The position numbers and the translations under genes are program-made. From the NCBI RefSeq assembly GCF_009789075.1, contig NZ_WNXQ01000004.1, forward strand, positions 124,001 through 188,000: a DNA stretch of 64,000 nt, written 5' to 3'. Under the pieces are notes generated by a model, which was not told where the DNA came from, searched no databases, and saw only the letters and a list, made by a program, of their open reading frames with translations. This DNA is from Pseudooceanicola pacificus (GTDB taxonomy: Bacteria > Pseudomonadota > Alphaproteobacteria > Rhodobacterales > Rhodobacteraceae). Shown here piece after piece: positions 33,357-43,595 of this stretch. The number at the start of each line of letters is the position of its first letter. The first letter of the stretch is position 1.

Positions 33357-34913
33357 ATGCGCTTCACATCCGCACTGACCAGGGCCGTCCAGATACGCGG
33401 CCGCTACCCCGCGACGATCTTCGCCGACCGCACCCGGACCTGGGCCGAGGTCGGCGACAGGGTCCGGCGCTGCGCGGGCGCGTTGGCGGCACGGGGCCTG
33501 GGCACAGGCGATCACGTCGCCATCCTGGCCCTGAACAGCGACAACTACCTGGAGGCGTTCTACGGCATCGCCTGGGCCGGCGGTGTGTCGGTCCCGCTGA
33601 ACACCCGCTGGTCGCTGGCCGAAACGGTCTTTGCGCTCAACGACTCGGGCGCGCGGATCCTGCTGGCGGATGCGAACTTCACCGAAGTCCTGCCGTCCAT
33701 CCTGGCGGACACCAGGGTCGAGACGATCATCTGGCTGGACGAGGGCGCGGCACCGGATGGCACCCTGCCCTACGAGGCCCTGCTGGCCGATGCCAGGCCC
33801 GCCGCCGACCGATCCGGGTCGGGCGACGACCTGTGCAGCATCTGCTACACCGGCGGCACGACCGGGCAATCGAAGGGGGTGATGCTGTCGCACACCAACC
33901 TGGTGATCGCCTCGGTCAACTGGATCGCCTCGCTGCATTTCAGCGACGAGACGGTTTTCATGCACTCGGCCGGGTTCTTTCACCTCGCCGGGTCCATCCC
34001 GTTGTTCGCGATGACCATGGCGGGCGGCACGAATGTCTGCCTGCCCAAGTTCGATGCCGAACTCGGGATGCGGATCATCCAGACGCACAGGGTCAACTAC
34101 TGCCTGTTCGTGCCGACGATGATCAACATGATGCTCAACCACCCCAACGTCGACGACTACGACCTGTCCAGCCTGCGCTACATCGAATACGGCGCCTCGC
34201 CGATGTCGGAAAGCGTGCTGGCCGCCGCGTTGAAACGGTTGCCGGACTGCACCTTCATCCAGGGCTACGGGCTGACCGAATGCACCGCTCTGGCCCTGTC
34301 ACTGCCCTGGCGGTTCCACTTCGACGGGCCCGACTGGACGGAGAAGCGCACCGTCACCGGCCGCGCCGCCTATGGGCTGGAGGTCAGGATCACCGCCCCC
34401 GGCGGCGGGGCCGAACTGCCGCGCGGCACGCACGGAGAGATCGCCCTGCGCGGCCCGCAGATCATGCTGGGCTACTGGAACCGGCCCGAACAGACGCGCG
34501 AGGCCTTCACCGACGGATGGCTCTGCACCGGCGACGGCGGGTTCATGGACGAAGACGGCTTCGTCACCCTGACCGACCGGGTCAAGGACATGATCGTGAG
34601 CGGCGGCGAGAACGTCTATTCCAAGGAGGTCGAGAACGCCGTCTTCAAGCATCCGGCCGTGAAGGACTGCGCCGTGATCGCCATCCCGTCCGAGGACTGG
34701 GGCGAGACGGTGCATGCCATCGTGGTCTGCAAGGCCGGCCAGCACCTGTCACTGGAGGCGCTGCAGGACCACTGCCGCGGACTTCTGGCGCACTACAAGT
34801 GCCCCCGCAGCATGGAGCTGATGGACAGACTGCCGGTCTCGGCCGCCGGCAAGACCCTGAAGGCCACGCTCAGGGAACCCTACTGGAAGAACGCCCGCAA
34901 GATGGTGGGCTGA
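33357..34913 (+). CDS. Acyl-CoA synthetase (AMP-binding, medium size)
   Basis: 518 residues. P-loop motif CYTGGTTGQSKG near residue 164 (Gly in place of the usual Ser), A5 motif QGYGLTECTA near 302, A7 TGDGGFMDEDGF, and A8 RVKDMIVSGGENVYSKE near 414; the catalytic Lys is in SAAGKTLK near 502. It makes an acyl-CoA from a free acid. The start at 33357 follows GGGAGGAG. The next gene starts on its stop codon (TGATG). It is distinct from the larger synthetase in the ABC operon and probably activates a different intermediate. Confidence 0.9.
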   Translation: MRFTSALTRAVQIRGRYPATIFADRTRTWAEVGDRVRRCAGALAARGLGTGDHVAILALNSDNYLEAFYGIAWAGGVSVPLNTRWSLAETVFALNDSGARILLADANFTEVLPSILADTRVETIIWLDEGAAPDGTLPYEALLADARPAADRSGSGDDLCSICYTGGTTGQSKGVMLSHTNLVIASVNWIASLHFSDETVFMHSAGFFHLAGSIPLFAMTMAGGTNVCLPKFDAELGMRIIQTHRVNYCLFVPTMINMMLNHPNVDDYDLSSLRYIEYGASPMSESVLAAALKRLPDCTFIQGYGLTECTALALSLPWRFHFDGPDWTEKRTVTGRAAYGLEVRITAPGGGAELPRGTHGEIALRGPQIMLGYWNRPEQTREAFTDGWLCTGDGGFMDEDGFVTLTDRVKDMIVSGGENVYSKEVENAVFKHPAVKDCAVIAIPSEDWGETVHAIVVCKAGQHLSLEALQDHCRGLLAHYKCPRSMELMDRLPVSAAGKTLKATLREPYWKNARKMVG

Positions 34914-35512
34914 TGCCACCCCCGGATGAGAAGGACGCCATGCCCCTGCCAGCCCCCGTTGCCCGCAAGGAAAACCACCTTCGGACCCTGTCCTATCAGG
35001 TGTTCGAGAGGACCGATGGCCTGTGGGATATCGACGCCACGATCCGCGACAGCAAGAGCTATCCCTATTTCGACCATGTCCGGGGCCGGATGGCCCCGGG
35101 GGACTACATCCACAACATCGCGGTCCGCCTGACCTTTGACGAGGGCTTCGGCGTGCATGCGGTCGTGCCCAGCTTCGACGATGTGCCCTATCTCTTCTGC
35201 CAGGGCGGCGGCGACAACGCGCACCGCCTGGTCGGGGCGAACCTGATGACCGGCTGGCGCCGCAGCCTGAGCGAGGCCCTGGGCGACACCGGGGGCTGCA
35301 CGCATCTGCGCGAGATGCTGCAGAACTGCGCCACCGTCGCGTTCCAGGCCATTTCCGCGGCGCGCGAGGATCGCAGCCAGGCCCGCAGCCTGGACACGCA
35401 CGAGATCGAGGCGCGGCCGCCCTATATCGGGCGTTGCCATGCCATGGCCGAGGATGGGCCCGTGATCGCCCGGTACTTTCCGCAATTTCACATCCCGACC
35501 GGCGACGACTGA
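34913..35512 (+). CDS. DUF2889-family protein
   Basis: 199 residues from the coupled ATG at 34913, or 190 from ATG 34940, which has AGAAGGA upstream. Features are RTLSYQVFERTDGLWDIDA near 23-41 (the start typical of the family), a Cys-containing centre (LFCQGGG, GGCTHLREMLQNCAT) and a C-terminal CHAMAEDGPVIARYFP. The family has no established biochemical role but recurs in acyl-CoA and aromatic degradation clusters. Conserved Cys and His residues might bind a metal. Confidence 0.7.
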   Translation: MPPPDEKDAMPLPAPVARKENHLRTLSYQVFERTDGLWDIDATIRDSKSYPYFDHVRGRMAPGDYIHNIAVRLTFDEGFGVHAVVPSFDDVPYLFCQGGGDNAHRLVGANLMTGWRRSLSEALGDTGGCTHLREMLQNCATVAFQAISAAREDRSQARSLDTHEIEARPPYIGRCHAMAEDGPVIARYFPQFHIPTGDD

Positions 35513-35540
35513 GACGGCGCGCGACCCGCCGGTCGATTGA

Positions 35541-36584
<1,044 letters not shown>

Positions 36585-36708
36585 ACTGCCGGCCACATGG
36601 ACACCACGGCCGCAACGCGGCCCGTCCGGCCTCCAGATATCCACCAACTGCTGGCTGGGATGTTGCAGCAAGCGCGTTCTGCTGCTACGCGCGAGACACC
36701 CGAATGAA

Positions 36709-36732
36709 AAACCGAACATCCGACGTATAAAT
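36709..36732. promoter_or_regulatory. Candidate autoregulatory TetR operator
   Basis: Begins AAACCGAACATCCGACGTAT and ends AAAT, where the last two bases are the first two of the regulator ATG. It matches the site at 42233 in 19 of 24 positions. Its position touching the start codon is what autorepression would need. Confidence 0.6.
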
Positions 36733-37330
36733 GGCCCGCACCCAATCCAAAGACTACTTCGACATCCGTCAGGGGATCCTGCGGTCCGCTGCACGTCTGT
36801 TTGCCGAGAAAGGGTTTTCGACGACCACGATCGTCGACCTTGCCAACGCCTGCAATTCGTCGCGCGGCGCGCTCTACCACTACTTCAACTCCAAGGAAGA
36901 GATCCTGAACGGGATCATCGGAGAGCATGTCAGCACCATGCTCGAGGATCTGAACACCATCGCCGAGGCCCGGCTGGAGCCGCAGGCGCACCTGCGCGCG
37001 GTGGTGCGCAAGATCATGGAGCTGAACGCGGTCAACAACTCGGAACAGATCGTGCTGCTGAACGACTGGAACCAGCTGGACGACGAAACCCGCGCCGAGA
37101 TCGGCGCATCGCAGCGCAAGATCATCGCCATTGTGCGCGACGCGCTGGCCCGGGTGGATACGGCGCATCGCATGACGCCCAAATTCGCCACGACCTACGC
37201 GATGTCGCTGCTCGGCTCGATCAACTACACCTATGCCTGGTACGACCCCAATGGCGTGGTGACGCCGCAGGACTATGCCGACCAGGTGGTCGATGTCTTC
37301 CTCAACGGGTTTCTCTCGAAGGACGGGTAG
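36731..37330 (+). CDS. TetR-family transcriptional regulator
   Basis: 199 residues. N-terminal TetR helix-turn-helix at about 13-59, with recognition helix region CNSSRGALYHYFNSKEEIL. The C-terminal helical ligand domain (70-199) is unassigned, but the overall sequence resembles KstR2-like regulators of acyl-CoA pathways, whose ligands are CoA thioesters. The start is fixed by the helix-turn-helix position. A candidate operator touches the start codon, and further copies occur at the Rieske, FAD oxidoreductase, racemase, ABC and ACAD promoters. It is the likely master regulator of the island. Confidence 0.9.
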   Translation: MARTQSKDYFDIRQGILRSAARLFAEKGFSTTTIVDLANACNSSRGALYHYFNSKEEILNGIIGEHVSTMLEDLNTIAEARLEPQAHLRAVVRKIMELNAVNNSEQIVLLNDWNQLDDETRAEIGASQRKIIAIVRDALARVDTAHRMTPKFATTYAMSLLGSINYTYAWYDPNGVVTPQDYADQVVDVFLNGFLSKDG

Positions 37331-37355
37331 CGTCCGGGCGCTCCGGGGCAACCAC

Positions 37356-38231
37356 ATGACGACACGACCGATCGACAAGGTCCGCGACCGGATCGCCGCG
37401 ACCATCGGCACATGGGGGCGCGGAACCACGCTGGACGAGATGCGCGACGGTTTTGCCACGCTGGTGTCGGGCGGGCGCCGCCCGGTGTGCCTTGCCGCCG
37501 ATGCGGGCGGCATCCCCGCCGTGTGGTTCGGCCAAGGCGACGGGGTTGTCTTCTACTGCCACGGTGGCGGCTACCAGATGGGCTCCATCGCCTCGCACGG
37601 GGCGCTGATGGCCGACATCGCCGCCGCATCGGGCACCCGGGTCCTGGGCTTCGACTACCGCCTGGCGCCGGAACACCGCTTTCCCGCCGCGCTGGAGGAT
37701 GCCGTCGCCGTCTACCGCTGGCTGCTGGACCGGGGCACCGACCCCGCGCGCATCGCCTTTGCCGGCGATTCCGCCGGGGCGGGCCTTGCCATGGCGACGA
37801 TGCTGCAGGCGCGGGACACCGGCCTGCCCCTGCCCGCCGCTGCCGCCTTCCTGTCGCCCTGGATCGACATGGAAGCCCGGGCCGAGACCTACGACAGCCG
37901 CGCTGAGCTGGACCCGCTGACCCAGCGATTCAAGGTGCAGATGATGGTGCGGACCTACATGAGCCGCGATGGCGACCCTTCGGTGCCGCTTGCCTCGCCC
38001 GTCAACGGGGACCTTGCGGGCCTGCCGCCGATGCTGGTGCATGTCGGCGATCACGAGACGGTGCTGGGCGATACCCTGTTGCTGCGGACGCGGGCCGCCG
38101 CCGCCGGCGTGAAGGTCGAGACGGTGATCTGGGACGAGATGATCCACCACTTCCAGGTCTTTCCCGAGCTGCCAGAGGCCCGCGCCTCGATCGAGCAGAT
38201 CGGCAACTGGCTGAAGGCCCGGATCGGCTGA
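37356..38231 (+). CDS. Alpha/beta hydrolase, hormone-sensitive-lipase family esterase
   Basis: 291 residues. Oxyanion motif HGGG at 69-72 (YCHGGGYQ), nucleophile Ser139 in AGDSAGAG, and the remaining triad Asp in VGDHETVLGD (near 237) and His in MIHHFQVF (near 267). No signal peptide, so cytoplasmic. It could release an acid from an ester or lactone as an entry step. It follows the TetR gene by 25 bp on the same strand and converges with a ligase gene 22 bp downstream. Confidence 0.88.
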   Translation: MTTRPIDKVRDRIAATIGTWGRGTTLDEMRDGFATLVSGGRRPVCLAADAGGIPAVWFGQGDGVVFYCHGGGYQMGSIASHGALMADIAAASGTRVLGFDYRLAPEHRFPAALEDAVAVYRWLLDRGTDPARIAFAGDSAGAGLAMATMLQARDTGLPLPAAAAFLSPWIDMEARAETYDSRAELDPLTQRFKVQMMVRTYMSRDGDPSVPLASPVNGDLAGLPPMLVHVGDHETVLGDTLLLRTRAAAAGVKVETVIWDEMIHHFQVFPELPEARASIEQIGNWLKARIG

Positions 38232-38253
38232 ACCGACCGGGCGGCCCCTGCTT

Positions 38254-39786
38254 TCAGATCGCCGCCCGCTTGCCCTGCCAGTAGGGCTCCCGCAGCTTGC
38301 GCTTGAAGATCTTGCCGCTGTCCTCGCGCGGGAGGCTGTCGTGGAAGATCACCGATTTCGGCACCTTGTAGCCCGTCATCTTCTGCTTCAGCCAGTCGCG
38401 GATGCTGTCTGCATCGGCGCTTGTCCCCGGCCTGAGTTGTACCGCCGCCATGAGGGATTCCCCCATCTCGTCGTCGGGGATGCCGAAGACGGCGCAGTCC
38501 TGCACGTCGGGATGCGTCAGCAGGGTCATCTCGGTCTCGGCCGGGTAGATGTTCACGCCGCCAGAAATCACCATGTCCTTCTTGCGGTCGCAGAGGTAGA
38601 GCGCGCCCTCCTCGGTCACGTAGCCCACGTCGCCCAGGCTGATCATGCCGTCGATCTCGCATTCGGCGCGGGCGTCGGGGCGGCCGACATAGGTGAAATC
38701 GCCGAAGGCCTCGTTGTGGGCATAGATCTCGCCGACCTCGTTCGGACCCAGCCGATTGCCATCCTCGTCGACGATGGCCCATCTGGTGCCCTCCAGCGGG
38801 ACACCGACCGAACCGGGGTACTTCAGCCATGTCGCGGAATCGCAGGCGAAGGAGATCCCCTGCTCCGTCCCGCCGTAGATCTCGTGCAGCACCGGGCCGA
38901 ACCAGTCGATCATCCGGCGCTTGACCTCGATCGGGCACGGCCCGCCGGTATGGGTGACCTTGCGCAGGGAGGACACGTCGTATTTCGCGCGCACCGCCTC
39001 GGGCAGTTTCAGCAGGCGGACAAAGACGGTGGGCACGGTGGTGATGTTGGTGATGCGGTGCTTTTCCACCAGCCGCAGCACGTCCTCGGCATCGAACTTC
39101 GGTTGCAGCACGGCGATTTCCGCCTCGTCCACCGCGGCCCGGCCGGCCGAATCGGGCGCGGCGTGATAGAGCGGGCCCAGCACCAGCACACGCGCCCCGG
39201 GGCCGATGCCGTAGGCGTCGAAGATGAAGCGCCGGAACTCGGCCATCTGCTCGGGCGTCATGGTGGGCTTGCGCACCGCCTTGGGCCGCCCGGTGGTGCC
39301 CGAGGTATAGAGGATTGCCGCAGGGGGCACCCGGGACGGGCCGTCGTAGGGTGCGAAGCCCTCGATCCAGTCGCCCCAGACCCTCGCGTCCTCGAACACG
39401 TTCAGCGCCTCCTGCGTGGCGGCACAGGTGTCGGCGGTCTTGCCTTCGACCGGAACCAGCAGCACCGGCAAGCCGCCGGGGATCGCGTCGCGCACACCCA
39501 GCAGGATATCGGAATGCCCGACGATGGCCTTGGGCCGCGCGTCCTTGATCACGTAGTCGATCTCGTCTGTCTTGTTGTGCCAGTTCAGCGGCACGGCATA
39601 TCCGCCGGTGCCGCCGATGCCCCGGCTCGCCTCGAAGAAGGCGATGGTGTTGCGCATCAGCAGGGCCACCGGGTCCTCGGGGCCGATGCCAATGGAAAGA
39701 AAGGCGCTGGTGGCCTTCAACCCCGTGGCGAAGAGCGCATCGCGCGCCACCACCTCGTCTCCAATGATCACGACATCTTTCAGCAT
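38254..39786 (-). CDS. Acyl-CoA synthetase (AMP-binding enzyme)
   Basis: 510 residues. P-loop LYTSGTTGRPKAV near 160, A5 motif YGGTEQG near 302, A8 CDRKKDMVISGGVNIYPAE near 405, and the catalytic Lys in REDSGKIFKRKL near 492. Shorter N-terminal domain than long-chain enzymes. It belongs to the broad group with bile-acid and steroid-acid ligases; the exact acid is unknown. The start at 39786 follows GGAGGAGGAG. It lies downstream of, and in the same direction as, the TetR gene at 40004, with a palindrome in the gap. Confidence 0.88.
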   Translation of the reverse strand: MLKDVVIIGDEVVARDALFATGLKATSAFLSIGIGPEDPVALLMRNTIAFFEASRGIGGTGGYAVPLNWHNKTDEIDYVIKDARPKAIVGHSDILLGVRDAIPGGLPVLLVPVEGKTADTCAATQEALNVFEDARVWGDWIEGFAPYDGPSRVPPAAILYTSGTTGRPKAVRKPTMTPEQMAEFRRFIFDAYGIGPGARVLVLGPLYHAAPDSAGRAAVDEAEIAVLQPKFDAEDVLRLVEKHRITNITTVPTVFVRLLKLPEAVRAKYDVSSLRKVTHTGGPCPIEVKRRMIDWFGPVLHEIYGGTEQGISFACDSATWLKYPGSVGVPLEGTRWAIVDEDGNRLGPNEVGEIYAHNEAFGDFTYVGRPDARAECEIDGMISLGDVGYVTEEGALYLCDRKKDMVISGGVNIYPAETEMTLLTHPDVQDCAVFGIPDDEMGESLMAAVQLRPGTSADADSIRDWLKQKMTGYKVPKSVIFHDSLPREDSGKIFKRKLREPYWQGKRAAI

Positions 39787-39918
39787 GCAGCTCCTCCTCC
39801 CGCCTGCGGCGCGGTGCCAAGGAACCGACCGCGCCACCCTGAGCACGCGATGAGGCTATGCAGCGACAGGGGTGCCGCCGTCCCGTGATGCGGGGACAAC
39901 CGCCGCCAGGGCGCAATT

Positions 39919-39938
39919 ATTTAAATGGCCATTGAATT
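39919..39938. promoter_or_regulatory. Palindromic operator candidate before the ligase gene
   Basis: ATTTAAATGGCCATTGAATT matches its own reverse complement in 16 of 20 positions around AATGGCCATT. It lies 133 bp before the ligase ATG, in an AT-rich patch of the 217-bp gap between the TetR and ligase genes. The TetR protein encoded at 40004 is the natural candidate to bind it. Confidence 0.5.
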
Positions 39939-40003
39939 TGACGGGTCCGGGCGCGACACATCGCGGGCCCCCGGCCCTGGCCCTGCAGCGCCCCGAGGGG
40001 GGG

Positions 40004-40687
40004 TCACGGCCGCAGGCTAGTCAACACCATGTCGGTCAGGAAATCGGAATAGCTGCGGCGCTGGACATCATCCATCGTCTCGACCCCGAACAACACGGGC
40101 AGGGATTTCCGGCGGGCGAAGATGTGGTCGCTTGCCCCGACGATCAGCATGTAGAGATGCATCACTGAAACCTCGCGAAAAAGCCCCTCGGCCACGCCCT
40201 GGGCCAGGACCTTTTCGTAGAACCTGACGATGGGCTGCGAGAATTCCCGGAAAACCGCCTCGGTCTCGCCTTCGGGGGCCAGGTCCGACAGGTGCCGGAA
40301 CAGCGCATTGACATAGGGCGCCTGGTAATAGGCATTCACGAGCCCGCGGATATGCGCCGCCAGCTTGCGATCCGCCGGCATATCGAGCCCGGCGAGTTCC
40401 GTCAGTTGCGCGACGGAGCGATCCGTCCCCCGCCGCATCAGCGCGCGCAGCAGGCCGTCCTTGCCGCCGAAGTGGTATTGCACCACGGCCGGGCTCTGCC
40501 CCGCGCGTTCGGCGATCTCCATCACCGAGACGTCGACGGAATCCTTGGCGATCATCGCCTCGTGCGCGGCGTCGAGCAGAAGCTGCCGCGCGTCGCCGCG
40601 CCGGGCTGTCTCCTGTTTCGAGGGGCGGCCCCGCCTGGAACGGGGTTTTTCGTCCGTGGCCCGTGGCCGGGGGCGTGCCGCCGTCAT
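40004..40687 (-). CDS. TetR-family transcriptional regulator
   Basis: 227 residues. A basic N-terminal extension (RPRATDEKPRSRRGRPSKQE) precedes the helix-turn-helix at about 33-80, with recognition region GQSPAVVQYHFGGKDGLL. The C-terminal domain ends in a typical TetR helix pair. It is not closely similar to the TetR encoded at 36731. Its position directly upstream of the ligase suggests local control of that gene. The gap before it (40688-40860) is AT-rich at 40745-40775 and presumably contains its promoter. Confidence 0.88.
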   Translation of the reverse strand: MTAARPRPRATDEKPRSRRGRPSKQETARRGDARQLLLDAAHEAMIAKDSVDVSVMEIAERAGQSPAVVQYHFGGKDGLLRALMRRGTDRSVAQLTELAGLDMPADRKLAAHIRGLVNAYYQAPYVNALFRHLSDLAPEGETEAVFREFSQPIVRFYEKVLAQGVAEGLFREVSVMHLYMLIVGASDHIFARRKSLPVLFGVETMDDVQRRSYSDFLTDMVLTSLRP

Positions 40688-40860
40688 GCTGCCTGACGCA
40701 CCGTCTGGTTCTCCTGATCCGATGACGGCACCAGGCCGTCCGCTTGCCGGATAGCAATAATTGAATCAGAAGACAATAAATCGACGCGCGCGCAGAAGGG
40801 AATGGCCGGCCCGGCGGCCTTGCAGATCGTGCCAAGGGCAGTCTGGCCCGGGCCGCCACC

Positions 40861-42186
40861 CTAACCCGCAGGCATGCCCGCGCGCCGATAGTCCAGCGCC
40901 TGGCCGACGGCGACCCGCGCCGATTCCGCGCAGGCCTGGGTGCCGCCGTTGCCGTAGTCCTTGACCGCGTCGCCCACGCACCAGAGCCCGGGGATCCCGG
41001 TTGCGACATCCATGTCATGGCCCGCGCCGGACCGCTGGGCCGGCCAGTCGTCGCGCATGACACGGATCGACAGCATCTTGACCCTATCGTCGAAACCGGG
41101 GAACTGCTCGCGCAGATCCTCATGGGCCAGTTCTACCTCCGCCGCGCTGTCGAAATCGCCGATGGCGGGGCGCGGCACGGCATAGGCCACGTACTGGTGC
41201 CAGCCCTCTGGCGCCAGTTCCGGGCAGGTCGCGGTCAGGTTCGCCATGTTGCACAGCCGGTTGTTCCGGGTCCGACCGAACGTCATGATCCCCGGCGCCC
41301 GCGGCATCAGGTCTTCGCGCGCGGCAAAGTTGAACACGATGTTCGCCGCAGGTTTCAAGACCTCCCGGGTCTGGCGCAGGTAGTCGTCGCCCAGCACTTC
41401 GGCACCGACCAGCCCCACAAGGGCGCGTGGCCCGCCGTTGAAGATGATCGTCTCGGCCTCGACCCGGATGGGTTCGCCGTTCCGCCGGATGGTCACAGAG
41501 GCAGCACGGCCGTCCCTGACCTCGATGGTTTCGGCCGGGCTGGACAGCCAGACCTCTCCGCCCAGCCGTTCGACCGCATCGGCCAGGGCCTGCCAGGCGC
41601 CCATCGTGCCCTCTGGGTGGAAGCCGAATTTCTTGAACGCGCCCTTCTGGGTGAAATAGGTCAGGAAGGCCCGGGCCGGGATCTCGTCGGCGTTCATGGC
41701 AAAGATCGCGGCGCAGAGGTTGCGGAACACGGCGTGCACGGTCTGGTTCGACGTGTAGCGCTTGAGCCAGTCCTCGGTCGACTCGCGCCCGTCGGGCATG
41801 GAGCCGGTGCGGGCCCTGGCGAACTGGTCCAGCACGCGCGAGGCCTGCTTGGTCAGCCCGTTCAGCAGAAGCCCCAGACCGCCCCGCCGGACATCGACGA
41901 TCTTGCGGTCGATGTAGAACACCGTCGCCGGCTCGGGCTCGCGGATGTCGAGCCTTGCGCCGCACAGCTCGAAGGTCTCTTCGAAGACGCCACCGGGCTC
42001 CAGCGCGATGGCGCCCATGTTCACGCGGTGACCGTCGATGATCTCGGTCCCGGCCCGGCCGCCAAGGTAATCGTGGTCATCGATCAGCAGGGTACGCTGG
42101 CCGGCCGCCGCCAGCCGCGCCGCGGCGTGGCAGCCGCCCGCCCCTGCCCCGATCACCACGGCGTCGAACTTCTGGGTATTGGTCAT
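40861..42186 (-). CDS. FAD-dependent oxidoreductase, phytoene-desaturase/amine-oxidase-like
   Basis: 441 residues. N-terminal dinucleotide motif VVIGAGAGGCHAAARLAAAG near 9-28 followed by LIDDHDYLGGRAGTE, and a C-terminal FAD segment GLWCVGDAVKDYGNGGTQACAESA near 407-430. This is the CrtI-like arrangement used for dehydrogenation or isomerisation of hydrophobic chains and rings. The start at 42186 follows GGAGGGGGA; the longer ORF reads through the promoter. It has one of the three best operator copies in front of it, so it is probably a core part of the regulated pathway. Confidence 0.87.
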   Translation of the reverse strand: MTNTQKFDAVVIGAGAGGCHAAARLAAAGQRTLLIDDHDYLGGRAGTEIIDGHRVNMGAIALEPGGVFEETFELCGARLDIREPEPATVFYIDRKIVDVRRGGLGLLLNGLTKQASRVLDQFARARTGSMPDGRESTEDWLKRYTSNQTVHAVFRNLCAAIFAMNADEIPARAFLTYFTQKGAFKKFGFHPEGTMGAWQALADAVERLGGEVWLSSPAETIEVRDGRAASVTIRRNGEPIRVEAETIIFNGGPRALVGLVGAEVLGDDYLRQTREVLKPAANIVFNFAAREDLMPRAPGIMTFGRTRNNRLCNMANLTATCPELAPEGWHQYVAYAVPRPAIGDFDSAAEVELAHEDLREQFPGFDDRVKMLSIRVMRDDWPAQRSGAGHDMDVATGIPGLWCVGDAVKDYGNGGTQACAESARVAVGQALDYRRAGMPAG

Positions 42187-42232
42187 GACCGGCGCTCCCC
42201 CTCCTGGAATGCAGTTGGCCTGCCCGAAGATT

Positions 42233-42256
42233 AAACCGGACATTCGTCCTATTAAT
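42233..42256. promoter_or_regulatory. Candidate TetR operator, FAD oxidoreductase gene
   Basis: Begins AAACCGGACATTCGTCCTAT and ends TAAT. The core GGACATTCGTCC is palindromic in its outer four bases. This is the best representative of the family found in the window. Confidence 0.65.
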
Positions 42257-42280
42257 TCCACGCCAGCGAGCGTGACGCAA
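42251..42280 (-). promoter_or_regulatory. Promoter of the FAD oxidoreductase gene
   Basis: On the minus strand -35 TTGCGT at 42280-42275, an 18-base spacer, -10 ATTAAT at 42256-42251. The -10 box is the end of the operator at 42233-42256, as at the Rieske promoter. Confidence 0.5.
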
Positions 42281-42354
42281 TAGATACATCGCCCGCGCGG
42301 CATTCCGGCCGCGCGGCGTGACGTTCCGTCAGAAAGGGTAACGGGCGGTGCGGA

Positions 42355-43413
42355 TCAGCCTTCGGTGGCTGTCACCGTCATGAATTTGCCGTTGGTCGCG
42401 ATGGTCTTCAGCTCGCCCCGCCGCACGAGGCGATTCACGTGGGCCAGCGTCTCGGTGAAGGCGAAACTCATCTGATGCGGGTCCAGCTTCTGCGGGAAAA
42501 GCACCGGAACCAGCGCCGCCGCCGATTGCGGACCTTCCTTGCAGGCCTTGCGGATCCGCTCGCAGCGCTCCTCGTGGTGGGCCTCCAGCTCGGCGCAGCG
42601 ATGATGCAGGCCGTGGAACGGCCGCCGGTGGCCCGGCAGCACAAGCAGGTCACCGGGCAGTTCCGACCGCATGTAGCGCAGCGAGCGCAGGAAATGGCCC
42701 AGGGGATCGCCGTTCGGCTCTCCGGTGAAGACGCTGACATTGGGCGAGATCTTTTCCAGCACCTGGTCCGCCGCGAAAAGCATCCCCTCTTCCTCGCAGT
42801 AGAGCATGACCATCTCGGGCGCATGGCCATCCCCGGTCAGCACGCGGAAGGTGCGGCCGCCGATATCCAGAATGTCGGCCAGCAGCAGGCGGCGATAGAG
42901 CATCGGCAGGTCCGACACCCGGCGCAGGTACTCGTTGCCCTGGATCGCGACGACGCCCGCGACCTCTTCGGTCATGCCGTGCTGGAGGTAGAAATCGAAG
43001 GTGTGCCGCGTCATCCGTTCGTGACCGCCCAGCGAGATCACGCGGCTGCCCATGAAGGTGGAATAACTGGTCAGAAGTTCCGCATCGAACTTGTCGCACA
43101 TCCAGCCCGCCAGGCCGATGTGGTCGGGGTGGAAATGGGTGATGATGACCCTGGTGATGGTCTTTCCGGCCAGCGGCCCCGCGAACAGACCTTCCCAGAC
43201 CGCGATCGCCTCGTCCGTCTGGATGCCGGTGTCGATCACCGCCCAGCCGTCGCCGTCGCGCAGAAGATAGACGTTCACGTGGTCCAGCCGGTAGGGCAGC
43301 GGGATCCGCGTCCAGATCAGCCAGTCGCGGATCTCGATGATCTCGCCGTATCCCGGCATGTCCTCGTAGGGAAAACTGAGCCCGCCCGCCTGGATGGATG
43401 CGCTGTTCGACAT
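42355..43413 (-). CDS. Metallo-beta-lactamase-fold hydrolase
   Basis: 352 residues. Zinc motif HFHPDH with His93, His95, Asp97 and His98, a third-site His in TGDGHAPEMVML and a late His in LVLPGHRRPFHG. The C-terminal part carries a winged-helix-like segment (AFTETLAHVNRLVRRGELKTI) seen in LACTB2-like members. Possible reactions include thioester or lactone hydrolysis. The start at 43413 follows GGAAGGA; the ORF from 43551 adds unrelated sequence. It lies 168 bp upstream of the FAD oxidoreductase gene in the same direction, beyond that gene's own promoter. Confidence 0.88.
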   Translation of the reverse strand: MSNSASIQAGGLSFPYEDMPGYGEIIEIRDWLIWTRIPLPYRLDHVNVYLLRDGDGWAVIDTGIQTDEAIAVWEGLFAGPLAGKTITRVIITHFHPDHIGLAGWMCDKFDAELLTSYSTFMGSRVISLGGHERMTRHTFDFYLQHGMTEEVAGVVAIQGNEYLRRVSDLPMLYRRLLLADILDIGGRTFRVLTGDGHAPEMVMLYCEEEGMLFAADQVLEKISPNVSVFTGEPNGDPLGHFLRSLRYMRSELPGDLLVLPGHRRPFHGLHHRCAELEAHHEERCERIRKACKEGPQSAAALVPVLFPQKLDPHQMSFAFTETLAHVNRLVRRGELKTIATNGKFMTVTATEG

Positions 43414-43595
43414 GGTGTCTGTCCTTCCGTTTCCGCTGGCCACACCGAAACGCCGAATGCGCCGTGGTTGCAAGCCCGAACCCTGCACCGGCGTTGGTGC
43501 CATGTGTGCAAGTGCAAGGCACCCGCTTGCCGATGCACGGTCAAGAGTCATCCGTCCGGATCATTCCCCGCCACGGCGCTGCGGCAGGTTTCCGG

